Below, piece by piece: positions 36,783 to 48,582 of a DNA stretch of 64,000 nt (positions are counted from its first letter, which is position 1; the number at the start of each line of letters is the position of its first letter). The stretch spans positions 18,517 to 82,516 of the forward strand of contig JAFEFT010000035.1 of assembly GCA_018240435.1 (NCBI GenBank), read 5' to 3'. This stretch comes from Pseudomonadota bacterium. Its GTDB lineage: Bacteria > Pseudomonadota > Gammaproteobacteria > Xanthomonadales > Xanthomonadaceae. The translations under genes and the position numbers were made by a program. Under the pieces are notes generated by a model, which saw nothing but the letters and a program-made list of their open reading frames with translations, did not search any database and had not been told where the DNA came from.

Positions 36783-37244
36783 TCAATACGGACTGCCGTC
36801 GCGATGGGTGAACACGTAGCGGCCGCTGGCATCCTGGGCGCAGGCCATGTCCACGTCGGCATAGGCGGCGCGATCGGCGGCATCGCGATTGGAGATTTCC
36901 AGGTAGACGGCGGGCCGATCGCTGCGATTGACCAGTTGGTGGGCATCGGCGTCGCCGGCGCGGAAGCCGGCGACCATGCCCGGCCCCAGCACCTGCTCGC
37001 CGGCGTCGGTGCGCAGCACCACTTCGCCTTCGAGGACGTAGATCAGTTCGTCCTCGCGGTCGTGCCAGTGCCGCATCGACGATTCCACGCCGGGGAACAG
37101 CGTGGTCAGGTTGACGCCGATGTGGCGCAGCCCGAAGGCATCGCCCAATGCCCGCTTCTCGCGCGGCAACACCCGCGAACGAAACGGCTCGGGATAGCCC
37201 GAGTCGTTGCGGGCTGCCACCTCGCTTGCTGCGATCGCTTTCAT
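36783..37244 (-). CDS. Cupin-domain protein
   Basis: A 153-residue single-domain cupin. Metal-binding motif 1 is visible as [20 protein letters not shown] (His-X-His-X4-Glu-X6-Gly pattern) and motif 2 around [20 protein letters not shown]. The substrate is unknown; resemblance to sugar-binding or auxin-like cupins is too general to use. It overlaps lspA by 4 bp (ATGA), so it is translated with the housekeeping operon. Confidence 0.85.
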   Translation of the reverse strand: MKAIAASEVAARNDSGYPEPFRSRVLPREKRALGDAFGLRHIGVNLTTLFPGVESSMRHWHDREDELIYVLEGEVVLRTDAGEQVLGPGMVAGFRAGDADAHQLVNRSDRPAVYLEISNRDAADRAAYADVDMACAQDASGRYVFTHRDGSPY

Positions 37245-37741
37245 GACCGGCCCTGCCCGTCGTTGTTGCGCATGCCGAATGCGATCAACACCACGGCACC
37301 GACGACGATCGCCGAATCGGCGACGTTGAACGTCGGCCAGTAGTGGTCGCGCCAGTACCACTGGATGAAATCGACGACGTGGCCCAGGCGCAGGCGGTCG
37401 ATCAGGTTGCCCAGCGCGCCGCCGATCACCAGCGCGAACGGCAGCGCGGTGCGCCAGTCGCCGCGCGGCGTGCGCGCCAGCCAGAACGCCATGCCGGCAC
37501 TGACCGCCACCGCGAGGGCGGCGAACAGCCAGCGCTGCCAGCCGGAGGCGTCGCCGAGCATGCTGAAGGCGGCGCCTTCGTTGTAGGACAGCGCCCAGTT
37601 CCAGAAGCCGGCGACGACCGCCACCGGCCGATGCGGGTCGAGGTGACTCAGCGCCAGCCACTTGCTCCACTGGTCGAGGGCGATGATGGTCGCCGACAGC
37701 CCCAGCCACGGCAGTGCGTTGGGTTTGGAGGTCGTGACCAT
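37241..37741 (-). CDS. lspA: Lipoprotein signal peptidase (signal peptidase II)
   Basis: A 166-residue inner-membrane aspartyl protease with four TM helices that cleaves prolipoprotein signal peptides. The catalytic aspartates are D124 (HVVDFI) and D142 (FNVADSAI), with the conserved NLIDRLRLG before them. It overlaps ileS by 1 bp and the cupin gene by 4 bp. Confidence 0.96.
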   Translation of the reverse strand: MVTTSKPNALPWLGLSATIIALDQWSKWLALSHLDPHRPVAVVAGFWNWALSYNEGAAFSMLGDASGWQRWLFAALAVAVSAGMAFWLARTPRGDWRTALPFALVIGGALGNLIDRLRLGHVVDFIQWYWRDHYWPTFNVADSAIVVGAVVLIAFGMRNNDGQGRS

Positions 37742-40740
37742 CAGAAGAACCGTCGCTCTTCACCCGGCCCATCGACATTGTCGACGCAGCGGCCACAGAT
37801 GTCGGGGTGATTGGCGTGGCTGCCGACGTCGGGTCGATGGTGCCAGCAGCGGATGCATTTGTGCTGCGTGCTGGCGACCGCGGCGATACCGACCTTGCCG
37901 CCGGACACCTCCACCGACTCCACATCGCCCGTCGTCGCACCCGCGTCGAAGCGCACGTCGGAAGCGATGAAAAAGAAGCGCAGTTCGTCGGCGACTTCGG
38001 CGTAACGATCGCGCAGCGTAGCGTCACCGTGCAATGTCACCTCGGCATCGAGCGCTGCACCGATGGCACCGGCATTGCGCATGCCTTCGAGCAGCTTGGA
38101 GGCACCGCTGCGGATCGCCAGCAAGTCGTTCCAGAACGCCCGCTGGTCGGGCGAGGATTGCGTCGCTGCCAGCCCGTCGTACCACGTCTCGAACAATACC
38201 GACTCGCCCTTGCGACCGGGCAACGACAACCAGATCTCCTCCGCCGTGAACGCCAGCATCGGTGCCAGCCAGCGCACCAGCGCCTGCACGATGCGGTACA
38301 TCGCGCTTTGCGCGCTGCGCCGGCCGCGGCTGTCTTCGCGCATCGTGTAGAGTCGATCCTTGGTGATGTCGAGATAGAGCGAACCCATCTCGTTGGTGCA
38401 GAAGTTCAGCACCCGCTGCACGATCTCCGGGAAGTCGTAGCGCGAGTAAGCGGCCACGATCGCCTGCTGTGCATCGAACGCCTGCTGCACCGCCCACTGG
38501 TCGAGCAGCAGGCATTCGGACACCGGCAGCAGGTGCGTGGACGGGTCGAAACCGTGCAGGTTGCCGAGCAGGAAGCGGGCGGTGTTGCGGATGCGCCGGT
38601 AGGCGTCGGCGACGCGCTTGAGGATGGTCGGCGACAGCGCCATCTCGTTGCGGTAATCGGTGGATGCGATCCACAGGCGCAGGATGTCGGCGCCGTAGTC
38701 CTTCATCACGTCCTGCGGCTCGATGCCGTTGCCGAGCGACTTGGACATCTTGCGGCCCTGCTCGTCCACGGTGAAGCCGTGGGTGAGCACCTCGTTGAAC
38801 GGCGCGCGGCCATGCATCGCGATCGACGTTTTCAGCGAGGTGTTGAACCAGCCGCGATGCTGGTCGGAACCTTCGAGGTAGATGACCTTGTCGCCGGGCC
38901 CGCGCCTGAGATTTTCGCGCTGGTCGAGCACGCAAAAATGCGTCACGCCGGAATCGAACCAGACATCGAGGATGTCGGTGACTTTCTCGTAGCGTTCGGC
39001 CTCGTCGCCGAGCAATTCGTGCGGATCGAGCGCGTACCAGGCATCGGCGCCGCCCTGCTCGACGCGCTGCGCGACCTGCTCCATCAACTCGACGCTGCGC
39101 GGATGCGGCTGCTGGCTGGTCTTGTCGATGAAGAAGGCGATCGGCACGCCCCAGGTGCGCTGGCGCGAGATGCACCAGTCGGGGCTGCCCTCGATCATCG
39201 CCGTGATGCGCGCCTCGCCCCAGGCCGGATACCACGTCACATCGTTATGGATGGCGTGCAGCGAATCCTTGCGCAGCCCGGCCTGATCCATCGCGATGAA
39301 CCACTGCGGCGTGGTGCGGAAGGCGACCGGCGTGCGATGCCGCCAGCAATGCGGATAGCTGTGATTGATTTTTTCGTGCGCCAGCAGCACGCCACGTTCG
39401 CGCAGCAGGTCGATGACGGCATCGTTGGCCTTCCAGATGTACTGGCCGGCGAAGATCGGTGTGTCCGGCAGGTAGACGCCATTGCCACCAACCGGATTGA
39501 GCACCGACGGCGCATGCGCATCGACGATGCCGTAGAGCTTGCCGACCGCGAAGTCTTCGGCGCCGTGGCCAGGCGCGGTGTGCACCGCGCCGGTACCGTC
39601 CTCGGCGGAGACGTGGTCGCCGAGAATGATCGGGATTTCGCGGTCTTCGTAGAACGGGTGCTGCAAGCCCCTCTCCCCCCGGGAGAGGGGTTGGGGTGAG
39701 GGGGCGGCCGGGCGGGAGACTTCGGCATGCAGAGCGCTTCCCTCATCCGCCCTGCGGGCACCTTCTCCCGGCGGGTGCAGGGAAACCAGGGCTTCGCCTT
39801 TGGCGCGACCCAGCACGTTCACCGATTCGACGCCATAACGCGCCAGCACGCGCTCGGCCAGCGCTTCGGCGACGACCAGCAGCACGCGACGGCCATCACG
39901 CGACGGCCCTTCGACCAGAACGTAATCGAGATCGGGACCCAGCGTCACCGCAAAGCTCGCCGGCAGCGTCCACGGCGTGGTGGTCCAGATCGGCACCGCG
40001 ACAATGTCGCCCTGCGCGATCGTGGCGCCGAACTTCGCCGCCAGCGCGACCGGATCGAGCGCGTCATAGGCCACATCGACCGCCGGCGAGGTCTTGTCCT
40101 GATACTCGATCTCCGCTTCGGCCAGCGCCGAACCGCAGTCGAAACACCAGTACACGGGCTTGAAGCCGCGGCTGACATGGCCGCGCGCGTGGATCTTCGC
40201 CAGCGCCCGCAGCATGTCCGCCTCGTAGCGGAAGTCCATCGTCTGGTACGGATTTTCCCACTCGCCGAGCACACCCAGCCGCTTGAAATCGGCGCGTTGC
40301 AGATCGATCTGCCTGGCGGCGTATTCGCGGCACAAGACGCGGAATTGCGCCGCGTCGACTTTCTGCCCGACCTTGCCGTGTTTCTTTTCGACCGCGATCT
40401 CGATCGGCAGGCCGTGGCAATCCCAACCGGGCACGTAGGGCGAACGGAAGCCGGACAGCAGCTTCGAGCGGACGACGATGTCCTTGAGGATCTTGTTGAC
40501 GGCGTGGCCGAGGTGGATGGCGCCGTTCGCATACGGCGGCCCGTCGTGCAGGATGAAGGCGTGCTTGCGGTGTGCCGTGTGCGCTTGCAGCGCCGCGTAG
40601 CGGTTCGCCTTTTCCCAATGAACCAGCATGCCCGGTTCGCGCCTGGGCAGGTCGGCCTTCATCGGAAAGCTCGTCTGCGGCAGGTTGATCGTGCTCTTGT
40701 AGCGGCCTTGCTCCTCGCCGCCCTTTACCGTGTCGTTCAC
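37741..40740 (-). CDS. ileS: Isoleucyl-tRNA synthetase with an in-frame repeat insertion
   Basis: A 999-residue class I synthetase, about 40 residues longer than usual. It shows the HLGH signature in [12 protein letters not shown], the KMSKSLGN loop and a C-terminal zinc knuckle (CIRC...CGRC). Residues about 318-358 do not belong to the family: between RAKGEAL and LQHPFYED, in the editing (CP1) domain, lies a Pro/Gly/Arg-rich segment encoded by palindromic repeat DNA. The frame is kept and no stop is introduced. The start overlaps the ribF stop by 4 bp. Confidence 0.96.
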   Translation of the reverse strand: MNDTVKGGEEQGRYKSTINLPQTSFPMKADLPRREPGMLVHWEKANRYAALQAHTAHRKHAFILHDGPPYANGAIHLGHAVNKILKDIVVRSKLLSGFRSPYVPGWDCHGLPIEIAVEKKHGKVGQKVDAAQFRVLCREYAARQIDLQRADFKRLGVLGEWENPYQTMDFRYEADMLRALAKIHARGHVSRGFKPVYWCFDCGSALAEAEIEYQDKTSPAVDVAYDALDPVALAAKFGATIAQGDIVAVPIWTTTPWTLPASFAVTLGPDLDYVLVEGPSRDGRRVLLVVAEALAERVLARYGVESVNVLGRAKGEALVSLHPPGEGARRADEGSALHAEVSRPAAPSPQPLSRGERGLQHPFYEDREIPIILGDHVSAEDGTGAVHTAPGHGAEDFAVGKLYGIVDAHAPSVLNPVGGNGVYLPDTPIFAGQYIWKANDAVIDLLRERGVLLAHEKINHSYPHCWRHRTPVAFRTTPQWFIAMDQAGLRKDSLHAIHNDVTWYPAWGEARITAMIEGSPDWCISRQRTWGVPIAFFIDKTSQQPHPRSVELMEQVAQRVEQGGADAWYALDPHELLGDEAERYEKVTDILDVWFDSGVTHFCVLDQRENLRRGPGDKVIYLEGSDQHRGWFNTSLKTSIAMHGRAPFNEVLTHGFTVDEQGRKMSKSLGNGIEPQDVMKDYGADILRLWIASTDYRNEMALSPTILKRVADAYRRIRNTARFLLGNLHGFDPSTHLLPVSECLLLDQWAVQQAFDAQQAIVAAYSRYDFPEIVQRVLNFCTNEMGSLYLDITKDRLYTMREDSRGRRSAQSAMYRIVQALVRWLAPMLAFTAEEIWLSLPGRKGESVLFETWYDGLAATQSSPDQRAFWNDLLAIRSGASKLLEGMRNAGAIGAALDAEVTLHGDATLRDRYAEVADELRFFFIASDVRFDAGATTGDVESVEVSGGKVGIAAVASTQHKCIRCWHHRPDVGSHANHPDICGRCVDNVDGPGEERRFF
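39667..39789. repeat. Palindromic repeat elements inserted inside ileS
   Basis: Two palindromic units lie inside the ileS frame. The first holds CCCCTCTCCCCCCGGGAGAG and a GGGGTTGGGGTGAGGG tail (39668-39705). The second runs from CCCTCATCCGCCC to GGCGGGTGCAGGG (39741-39783). The same sequence types occur between genes at 27823-27888 and 63699-63733. Confidence 0.8.
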
Positions 40741-41705
40741 GCCATCACTCCTGATCGTCGTTCGTTGCCGCCCAGCAGGTCGCGTGCCTGGCGGGCGTCG
40801 AGGTGCATCTGCGCGGTCAGCGCATCCAGATCGTCGAATCGCAGTTCGTCGCGCAGCTTGCCCACGAATTCCACTTCGATGCGGCGGCCATAGAGATCGC
40901 CATCGAAGTCGAACAAATGCGCTTCGAGCAAGGGCTCGGCACCATCGACCGTCGGCCGCGTGCCGAGGCTGGAAACGCTCGGCCAGCCATCGAAGCCAGC
41001 GCCGTGCACGCGGGTGGCGAAGATGCCGCCCAGCGCCGGCGCGAAACGGCCAAAGCGCAGGTTGGCGGTGGGAAAGCCAAGCCGGCGCCCGAGCTGGCGG
41101 CCGTGGCCCACCCGCCCGCCGTGGCGATAGCGCCGCCCGAGGCGGCGCGCCGCGGCGTCGAGCTCGCCGGCCGCGAGCAAGCGGCGAATGCCCGAGCTGG
41201 ACACGCGCTCGCCATCGACCAGCAACGGCGAAATCGTGCGTGCCGCAAAACCGTGCCGCGCGCCTTCGCGCTCGAGCATGGCCAGGTCGCCACCGCGCCC
41301 GCGCCCGAACGCGAAATCCGGGCCGACCCAGACCTCGCGTGCACGCAAGGTTGCGACCAGCACGTCAGCGATGAAATCGTGCGCCTCCATCGCCGCCATC
41401 GCCGCATCGAAGCGCAGCAGGCCAACGCGGTCGATGCCCAGTGCCTGCAAGCCTTCGACCTTGGCGCGCGGCGGCGACAGCCGCAGCGGTCGCACTCGTT
41501 CCGCGAAGAACTCGCGCGGCAACGGCTCGAAGCTCAACGCCACGCTGGCGCAGCCTCGCATGTGCGCGCTGGCGACCGCACGCTCGACCAGCGCGCGATG
41601 GCCCAGATGCAGGCCATCGAAGGCACCGATGCAGACCACGCAACCGTCGGCACCGTTGCCGGCGCTGGCGAGATCGCGAAACAGGCGAGAGTTCGAGCGA
41701 TTCAT
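40737..41705 (-). CDS. ribF: Bifunctional riboflavin kinase / FAD synthetase
   Basis: A 322-residue enzyme that phosphorylates riboflavin to FMN and adenylates FMN to FAD. The N-terminal nucleotidyltransferase shows [14 protein letters not shown] and a later [13 protein letters not shown]; the C-terminal kinase domain shows [15 protein letters not shown] and an [13 protein letters not shown] motif. The start at 41705 is uncertain; an in-frame ATG 6 bp earlier at 41711 is equally possible, and neither has a clear RBS. The stop overlaps the ileS start by 4 bp. Confidence 0.95.
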   Translation of the reverse strand: MNRSNSRLFRDLASAGNGADGCVVCIGAFDGLHLGHRALVERAVASAHMRGCASVALSFEPLPREFFAERVRPLRLSPPRAKVEGLQALGIDRVGLLRFDAAMAAMEAHDFIADVLVATLRAREVWVGPDFAFGRGRGGDLAMLEREGARHGFAARTISPLLVDGERVSSSGIRRLLAAGELDAAARRLGRRYRHGGRVGHGRQLGRRLGFPTANLRFGRFAPALGGIFATRVHGAGFDGWPSVSSLGTRPTVDGAEPLLEAHLFDFDGDLYGRRIEVEFVGKLRDELRFDDLDALTAQMHLDARQARDLLGGNERRSGVMA

Positions 41706-41743
41706 GAACATCGGATCATAACCGCAGTGCCGAAGGCGCGGCG

Positions 41744-43450
41744 TCAGTGCTCGCGCAAATCGCGCGGGCGGAAACCCAGCGCGAACATCGCCAGCGCGTA
41801 GCTGCCGGCGCCGGCGACGACGATGCCGCCCAGCCAGACGATGCGCGTCAGCGCCGGCACCGCGGTGAAATCCGGCCCGACATGCAAGGTGGCGAGAATC
41901 ACCGCCACCATCACCGTGCAGGCCAGCGCCAGACGCAATCCGAAGCGCGCCCAGCCGGGCTGGCGCTGGTAGACGCCGGCCTTGCGCAGCCAGTGCCAGA
42001 GCAGCGCAAGGTTGAGATAGCTCGCCACCGCGCTGGCCATGCCGAGCGCGAAATGCAGACCGGGAATCGTCGAGAACATCATCAGCCACGAGGCCGAATG
42101 CGACGCGGCGATCGCCGCATCCAGATTCGGTGCATCCGCCGGCATCCACCAATGTTTCGTCACGGCGAGCCAGAGCAGGCCGAGAAACAGGAAATTGAAG
42201 CCCATGTTGGCGATCAACGAAGCGATGCCCGCCTTCACCGGCGTCTTGGTGTCCTGGCGCGCATAGAACGCCGGCAGCACCACTTTCACCAGCGCGAACG
42301 AGGGCAGCCCGAAACTCAAACCGAACACCGACAGCGCCGCCATCTGGCTGTCGAACGGCTTGTAGTGCCCGTACTGGAACAACGTGGCCACCAATGGCAC
42401 CGACAGGAACATCAGACCCAGCATCGCCGGCATCGCGATCATCAGGGTGGTGCGCAGGCCCCAGTCGAGTGATTTGGAGAATCCGGCCTGATCGGTGTTG
42501 ACGTGATGGCGCGCCAGCGTCGGCAAGATCACCGTACCCAGCGCGATGCCGAATACGCCCAGCGGCAATTCGAGGAAGCGATCGGCCTGCGACAGCCAGC
42601 TCTGCGAACCGACGAACAGCAGCGAGGCGATCACGGTATCGAGCAGCAGGTTGACCTGCGCAATGGACGAGCCGAACAGCGTCGGCACCATCAGTTTCAT
42701 CACCCGGCGCACATCGGGATGCGAGAATCCCAAGCGCGGCAACGCCAGCAGATCGAGCCTGGCCATGTCCGGCAGCAGGAACAGCAACTGGATGATGCCG
42801 CCGAACAGGATCGCCCAGCCCAGTGCGAGGATCGGCGTGTGCAGATGCGGCGCCAGCCACAGCGCGCAGCCGATCATGCTCAGGTTGAGCAGCACCGGCA
42901 CCAGCGCCGGCATGCCGAAGCGATGGAAGCTGTTGAGCGCGCCACCGGCCAGTGCGGTCAGCGACACGAACAGGATGAACGGAAAGGTCAGGCGCAGCAG
43001 CTGCACCGTCAGCTCGAACTTCTCGGCGTGATCGCCGCCGGCGGAGAAGATGTTCGCGACCTGCGGCGCCAGCAGCAGGCCAAGGCCGACCACCAGCAGC
43101 AGCACCGCGCCGAGGCTGCCGGCGGTGCGCGCCACCAGTTCCTTGAGTTCGGCGTGACTGCGCTTTTCCTTGATCTCGGTGAATACCGGCACGAATGCGG
43201 TGGTGAACGAGCCTTCGGCGAACAGCCTGCGCATGAAATTGGGGATGCGGAACGCCACCCAGAATGCGTCGGTGGCGGCATCGACGCCGAACACGCGGCT
43301 GATGACCATGTCGCGCACCAGGCCGAACACGCGGCTGACCATCGTCATGCCGCTGAACGAGGCGACCGAGCGCAGCATCGACGGGCGCCGTCCGCCCGCC
43401 TTGGGCGAGCCGGCATCGGTCTCGGGGGGATTGGTTTGACTCACGTCCAT
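41744..43450 (-). CDS. murJ: Lipid II flippase MurJ
   Basis: A 568-residue polytopic membrane protein (about 14 TM helices) that flips the peptidoglycan precursor lipid II. The N-terminus [20 protein letters not shown] and the TM1-TM2 segment with [31 protein letters not shown] are diagnostic and include the essential arginines. An ATG at 43489 is an alternative start; 43450 leaves a short hydrophilic tail of usual size. It ends 33 bp before ribF and is divergent from rpsT. Confidence 0.95.
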   Translation of the reverse strand: MDVSQTNPPETDAGSPKAGGRRPSMLRSVASFSGMTMVSRVFGLVRDMVISRVFGVDAATDAFWVAFRIPNFMRRLFAEGSFTTAFVPVFTEIKEKRSHAELKELVARTAGSLGAVLLLVVGLGLLLAPQVANIFSAGGDHAEKFELTVQLLRLTFPFILFVSLTALAGGALNSFHRFGMPALVPVLLNLSMIGCALWLAPHLHTPILALGWAILFGGIIQLLFLLPDMARLDLLALPRLGFSHPDVRRVMKLMVPTLFGSSIAQVNLLLDTVIASLLFVGSQSWLSQADRFLELPLGVFGIALGTVILPTLARHHVNTDQAGFSKSLDWGLRTTLMIAMPAMLGLMFLSVPLVATLFQYGHYKPFDSQMAALSVFGLSFGLPSFALVKVVLPAFYARQDTKTPVKAGIASLIANMGFNFLFLGLLWLAVTKHWWMPADAPNLDAAIAASHSASWLMMFSTIPGLHFALGMASAVASYLNLALLWHWLRKAGVYQRQPGWARFGLRLALACTVMVAVILATLHVGPDFTAVPALTRIVWLGGIVVAGAGSYALAMFALGFRPRDLREH

Positions 43451-43545
43451 GTCGGCATCATAATGCGCAGTCTTGTCGTCCCGCTCCATTTCGTTTCCAC
43501 CGCACCCGCGTCGCCCCGCGACCGGCAATTTCCAGGAGTTTTCCC

Positions 43546-43815
43546 TTGGCCAACATCAAGTCCGCCAAAAAGCGCGCCAAGCAGGCCGAGGTTCATCGCG
43601 CCCGCAACGCCAGCGCCCGTTCGATGCTGCGCACCGCCGTCAAGAAGGTCATCAAGGCCATCCACGCCGGCGACCACGCCGCCGCGCAGACGGCTTTCGC
43701 CGTCGCCCAGCCGATCCTCGACCGCTACTCGGCCCGCGGCCTGATCCACAAGAACAAGGCCGCCCGCCACAAGAGCCGCCTGACCGCACGCATCAAGGCG
43801 ATCCAGGCCGCCTGA
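43546..43815 (+). CDS. rpsT: 30S ribosomal protein S20 (TTG start)
   Basis: An 89-residue basic protein beginning [15 protein letters not shown], the S20 signature. The start codon is TTG at 43546, preceded by AGGAG at 43533-43537. E. coli rpsT also uses UUG, which helps keep S20 synthesis low and autoregulated. A strong hairpin follows the stop. Confidence 0.97.
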   Translation: MANIKSAKKRAKQAEVHRARNASARSMLRTAVKKVIKAIHAGDHAAAQTAFAVAQPILDRYSARGLIHKNKAARHKSRLTARIKAIQAA

Positions 43816-43840
43816 GCGTTCGCCATCGAAGCGGTTCGAC

Positions 43841-43864
43841 GAAAGCCGGCTCACGCCGGCTTTC
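43841..43864. terminator. Hairpin terminator after rpsT
   Basis: GAAAGCCGGC-TCAC-GCCGGCTTTC is a perfect 10-bp stem between convergent rpsT and obgE, with A and T tracts built into the stem so it could act in both directions. Confidence 0.75.
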
Positions 43865-43922
43865 GTGCTTTCGTGCTCGCAAGACCTGACTGGCACCTGC
43901 GCCGTCGCTGCCGCGAACAGCC

Positions 43923-45140
<1,218 letters not shown>

Positions 45141-45146
45141 CGCAAA

Positions 45147-45170
45147 CGAAAAGCCCCGCCGAAGCGGGGC
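45147..45170 (-). terminator. Intrinsic terminator of the rplU-rpmA operon
   Basis: On the minus strand GCCCCGCTTCGGCGGGGC is followed by TTTT, 22 bp after the rpmA stop: a classic stem, tetraloop and T-run. Confidence 0.85.
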
Positions 45171-45191
45171 CCTCGCGGTTCGCTGTCGGGC

Positions 45192-45452
45192 TTACTCGGC
45201 CCCGACCACGCTGACCGTGCGGCGGCTCTTCGGCCCCTTGACCGAAAAATCCACCACACCGTCGCGCAAGGCGAACAGGGTGTGATCGCGACCCATGCCC
45301 ACGCCCATGCCGGCGTGGAACTCGGTGCCGCGCTGGCGAACGATGATGTTGCCGGCCTCGACGGCCTGGCCGCCGTAGATCTTCACGCCCAGATACTTCG
45401 GGTTGGAATCGCGGCCATTGCGGGTGCTGCCGCCTGCCTTTTTGTGTGCCAT
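45192..45452 (-). CDS. rpmA: 50S ribosomal protein L27
   Basis: An 86-residue protein starting [19 protein letters not shown], the L27 signature whose N-terminal tail reaches the peptidyl transferase centre. It follows rplU by 13 bp. Confidence 0.98.
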   Translation of the reverse strand: MAHKKAGGSTRNGRDSNPKYLGVKIYGGQAVEAGNIIVRQRGTEFHAGMGVGMGRDHTLFALRDGVVDFSVKGPKSRRTVSVVGAE

Positions 45453-45465
45453 GACTCAATTCTCC

Positions 45466-45780
45466 TCAGGCACCGGCGTGAATGCCGGTGACTTCGATTT
45501 CGGTGTAGTGCTGGCGATGGCCCATCTGCTTGCGATGGTGCTTGCGCCGGCGGAACTTGACGATGCGGATCTTGTCGGCGCGACCGTGCGCCTTGATCGT
45601 CGCCGCCACCGACGCGCCCTTGAGCGCATCACCGACGCTGACCTTCTCGCTGTCGGCGAGCATCAGCACGTTGTCGAATTTGACGGAGCTGCCGACGTCG
45701 CCGTCGAGCTTCTCCACGCGCAGGGTTTCGCCCTGCATCACACGGTACTGCTTGCCGCCCGTGACCAATACTGCGTACAT
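45466..45780 (-). CDS. rplU: 50S ribosomal protein L21
   Basis: A 104-residue protein ([25 protein letters not shown]) of the L21 family, with the conserved [24 protein letters not shown] tail. AAAGGAC precedes the start. Confidence 0.98.
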   Translation of the reverse strand: MYAVLVTGGKQYRVMQGETLRVEKLDGDVGSSVKFDNVLMLADSEKVSVGDALKGASVAATIKAHGRADKIRIVKFRRRKHHRKQMGHRQHYTEIEVTGIHAGA

Positions 45781-45939
45781 GACCGATTGTCCTTTGGTAG
45801 TTATTTTACGGCTCTGCTGCCCGCACGGCTGCGGACAGAAGCGGAATCATCGGCGAAAAACCGTTCCAAGTCAAATGCTTCGGCTGGACAGACGCAGTGT
45901 GGCGAGGTGTCGCAGACGCGCTGACGCGCGCCTCGCGGC

Positions 45940-47700
45940 CTATTTCGCCGTCTTGCGCGGGATGTACAGATCGGTGATCGAGCCTTCGTACACCTCCGCC
46001 GCCATCGCCACCGACTCGCTCAGGGTTGGATGCGGGTGGATGGTGTGGCCGATGTCGCCGGCTTCGCAGCCCATCTCGATGGCCAGTGCCAGCTCGGCGA
46101 TCAGGTCGCCGGCATGCACGCCGACGATGCCGCCGCCGATCACGCGATGGCTGTCTTCGTCGAAAATCACCTTGGTGAAGCCTTCGGTGCGGCCCAGCCC
46201 GATGGCGCGGCCGGACGCCGCCCACGGGAACTTGCCGACGCCGATCTTCAAGCCCTTCGCCTTCGCTTCGGCCTCGGTGACGCCGACCCATGCCACTTCC
46301 GGATCGGTGTAAGCCACCGACGGAATGACCCGCGCCGTCCATTCGCGCTTTTCGCCGGCCGCGACTTCGGCGGCGAGCTTGCCTTCGTGGGTGGCCTTGT
46401 GCGCCAGCATCGGATTGCCGACCAGATCGCCGATGGCGAAGATGTGCGGCACGTTGGTACGCATCTGCCGATCGACGGCAATGAAGCCGCGCTCGCTGAC
46501 CGCGACGCCGGCCTTGCCGGCATCGAGCTTGCCGCCATTGGGGGCGCGGCCGACCGCGACGAGGACGCGGTCATACGTCTGCGGCGCGGGCGCTGGGTCG
46601 CCGTCGAAACGCGCGGTGAGTCCCTTGGGGCCAGCTTCGACTGCGGCGACCTTCACCTTCAGATGCACCGCCACACCCTGCTTTTTCAAACGATCGGCGA
46701 GCGGCTTGACGAGATCAGGATCGGCACCGGGCATCAACTGATCGAGCAGCTCGACGACGGTGACCTCGCTGCCGAGCGCGCGGTACACGGTCGCCATTTC
46801 CAGACCGATGATGCCGCCGCCGACCACCAACAATTTTTTCGGAATGTCGGCCAGCGCCAGCGCGTCGGTCGAATCCATCATTCGCGGGTCATTCCAAGGG
46901 AATCCGGGCAGCTTCAATGCCTGCGAACCGGCGGCGATGATGCACTGGGCGAAACGCACGAGCTTCGTGCCATCGACACCCGTGACTTCGACTTCGTGCG
47001 GCGAGATGAATTTCGCGACGCCGGTCAGCGTGCGCACCTTGCGCTGCTTGGCCATCCCGCCCAGGCCGCGGGTGAGCTGGCCGACCACCTTGTCCTTGTA
47101 GCCACGCAATGCATCGAGCGCGATTGCAGGCTTGCCAAAATCGACGCCGTAGTCCTTCGCGTGCGCGGCCTCGTCGATCACCGCCGCCGCGTGCAACAGC
47201 GCTTTCGATGGAATGCAGCCGACATTGAGGCAGACGCCACCGAGCGCGGCATGGCGCTCGACCAGCACCGTATCGAGGCCCAGATCGGCGGCGCGGAACG
47301 CAGCGGTGTAACCACCCGGGCCGGCGCCGATCACCAGCAGCGCACATTCGACGTCAGGCCCGCGGCCGGACGCGGTGGCGGGCGCTTGCGCGCTTTGGCG
47401 TTCGCCCGCCGACGCAGGGGATGGGACAGCCGCTGGCATCGTTTCGGATGTCGCTGCGTCCATCGCCTCGATCAACGCCACCACGCTGCCTTCGGCCAGC
47501 TTGTCACCCACCTTGACCTTGACCTCGCGCACCACGCCAGCCAGCGGCGACGGCACTTCCATCGTCGCCTTGTCCGATTCGAGCGTGGCCAGCCCTTGAT
47601 CCTTGGCGACGACATCGCCGACCGCCACCAGCACCTCGATCACCGGCACATCGTGGTAGTTGCCGATGTCGGGGACTTTCGCTTCGTGAATCTGGCCCAT
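45940..47700 (-). CDS. lpdA: Dihydrolipoamide dehydrogenase (E3) with N-terminal lipoyl domain
   Basis: A 586-residue E3. Residues 1-80 are a lipoyl domain with the lipoylation site K44 in ESDKATMEVPSP. An Ala/Pro-rich linker (about 81-117) includes repeat-derived sequence. The flavoprotein part starts at LLVIGAGPGGYTAAF; the redox disulfide is C157/C162 in GGVCLNVGCIPSK; an NAD motif GGGIIGLEMATVY follows. It reoxidises lipoyl groups of the pyruvate dehydrogenase complex. The lipoyl domain is nearly identical to that of AceF, encoded two genes upstream. E1 (aceE) is not in the window. Confidence 0.96.
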   Translation of the reverse strand: MGQIHEAKVPDIGNYHDVPVIEVLVAVGDVVAKDQGLATLESDKATMEVPSPLAGVVREVKVKVGDKLAEGSVVALIEAMDAATSETMPAAVPSPASAGERQSAQAPATASGRGPDVECALLVIGAGPGGYTAAFRAADLGLDTVLVERHAALGGVCLNVGCIPSKALLHAAAVIDEAAHAKDYGVDFGKPAIALDALRGYKDKVVGQLTRGLGGMAKQRKVRTLTGVAKFISPHEVEVTGVDGTKLVRFAQCIIAAGSQALKLPGFPWNDPRMMDSTDALALADIPKKLLVVGGGIIGLEMATVYRALGSEVTVVELLDQLMPGADPDLVKPLADRLKKQGVAVHLKVKVAAVEAGPKGLTARFDGDPAPAPQTYDRVLVAVGRAPNGGKLDAGKAGVAVSERGFIAVDRQMRTNVPHIFAIGDLVGNPMLAHKATHEGKLAAEVAAGEKREWTARVIPSVAYTDPEVAWVGVTEAEAKAKGLKIGVGKFPWAASGRAIGLGRTEGFTKVIFDEDSHRVIGGGIVGVHAGDLIAELALAIEMGCEAGDIGHTIHPHPTLSESVAMAAEVYEGSITDLYIPRKTAK

Positions 47701-47867
47701 GTGCTGCCTTCCCGGATGATTGCTGGTCGCATTGTCGCCGCATGGCCGGCACTTGCCAAACATCGCGGCGTGGGCGGTCACCAAAAACGACGATGCCGGG
47801 ACAGGCCCGGCATCGAAGTGGTGAACGGTCGTCCCGGATGACTTCGACCCGGATAAATTCTGCCGGA

Positions 47868-48434
47868 TTACTTCCTGCGTCCGGGCTGCGCCGGCGAGGC
47901 CGCCGGAGTCGGCGACGGACAGGTCGCGGCAATGCGCTGCACGTTGCCGACCATCGTCTGCGCGGCCGTGCGGATGTCGTTGTCGCGCGTCTTGGCACGC
48001 GCTTCGGCGAGCGCACCGATGCGGCGCAGCACTTCCGGCTGCAGGCGCTGCAGCTTCTGCCCGGCCGGCGACTGCTCGAAGGCGATGATCTGGCGCATTT
48101 CGTCTTCGCTGAAATTGTCGGCGAACACCTTGGCCGCATCCTGACGGAAGGCGGTATCGTTGAGACCACCGAAGATGCCGTCCATCTTGGTCTTGAACGA
48201 TTGCGCCTCCGGCTGCAATGCCGGGCAGGATGCCTTGTCGCCCAAACCCTGGGCGACGGTGCCCATGATGTTGTTGGCGATGTTGTATTCCAGCGCCTGA
48301 AAGACGTTGTTGGCGCCGGTGACCTCGTACATCTTGGCGGCCAATTCCATTTTCGCCGGCGAGGCAGCGGTTTGGGCGAACGCCAGCGGGGTGGCGGCCA
48401 TGCAGGCCAAGGCGACGGCAAGAGTACGACGCAT
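47868..48434 (-). CDS. Exported DUF2059-type protein
   Basis: A 188-residue protein with a signal peptide (residues 1-20, MRRTLAVALACMAATPLAFA). The mature part is helical, with the DUF2059-like stretch ADNFSEDEMRQIIAFEQSPAGQKL near the middle. Likely periplasmic; function unknown. It sits between aceF and lpdA in the same orientation (148 bp after aceF, 167 bp before lpdA), a curious place for an exported protein. The start at 48434 gives the clean signal peptide. Confidence 0.8.
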   Translation of the reverse strand: MRRTLAVALACMAATPLAFAQTAASPAKMELAAKMYEVTGANNVFQALEYNIANNIMGTVAQGLGDKASCPALQPEAQSFKTKMDGIFGGLNDTAFRQDAAKVFADNFSEDEMRQIIAFEQSPAGQKLQRLQPEVLRRIGALAEARAKTRDNDIRTAAQTMVGNVQRIAATCPSPTPAASPAQPGRRK

Positions 48435-48582
48435 TCGAAAACTCCGGGGATGGGGATGAACGGAACGGCGAATGGTACAGGTTGCGTGGCGGTGAATGCG
48501 TGAACTTTCCGTCATTCGACAGCCCCGATTCAGGCGGATTGCCGCCATTCCGGCGCATTCCGGCAAACGGCGGCGAATGCCC

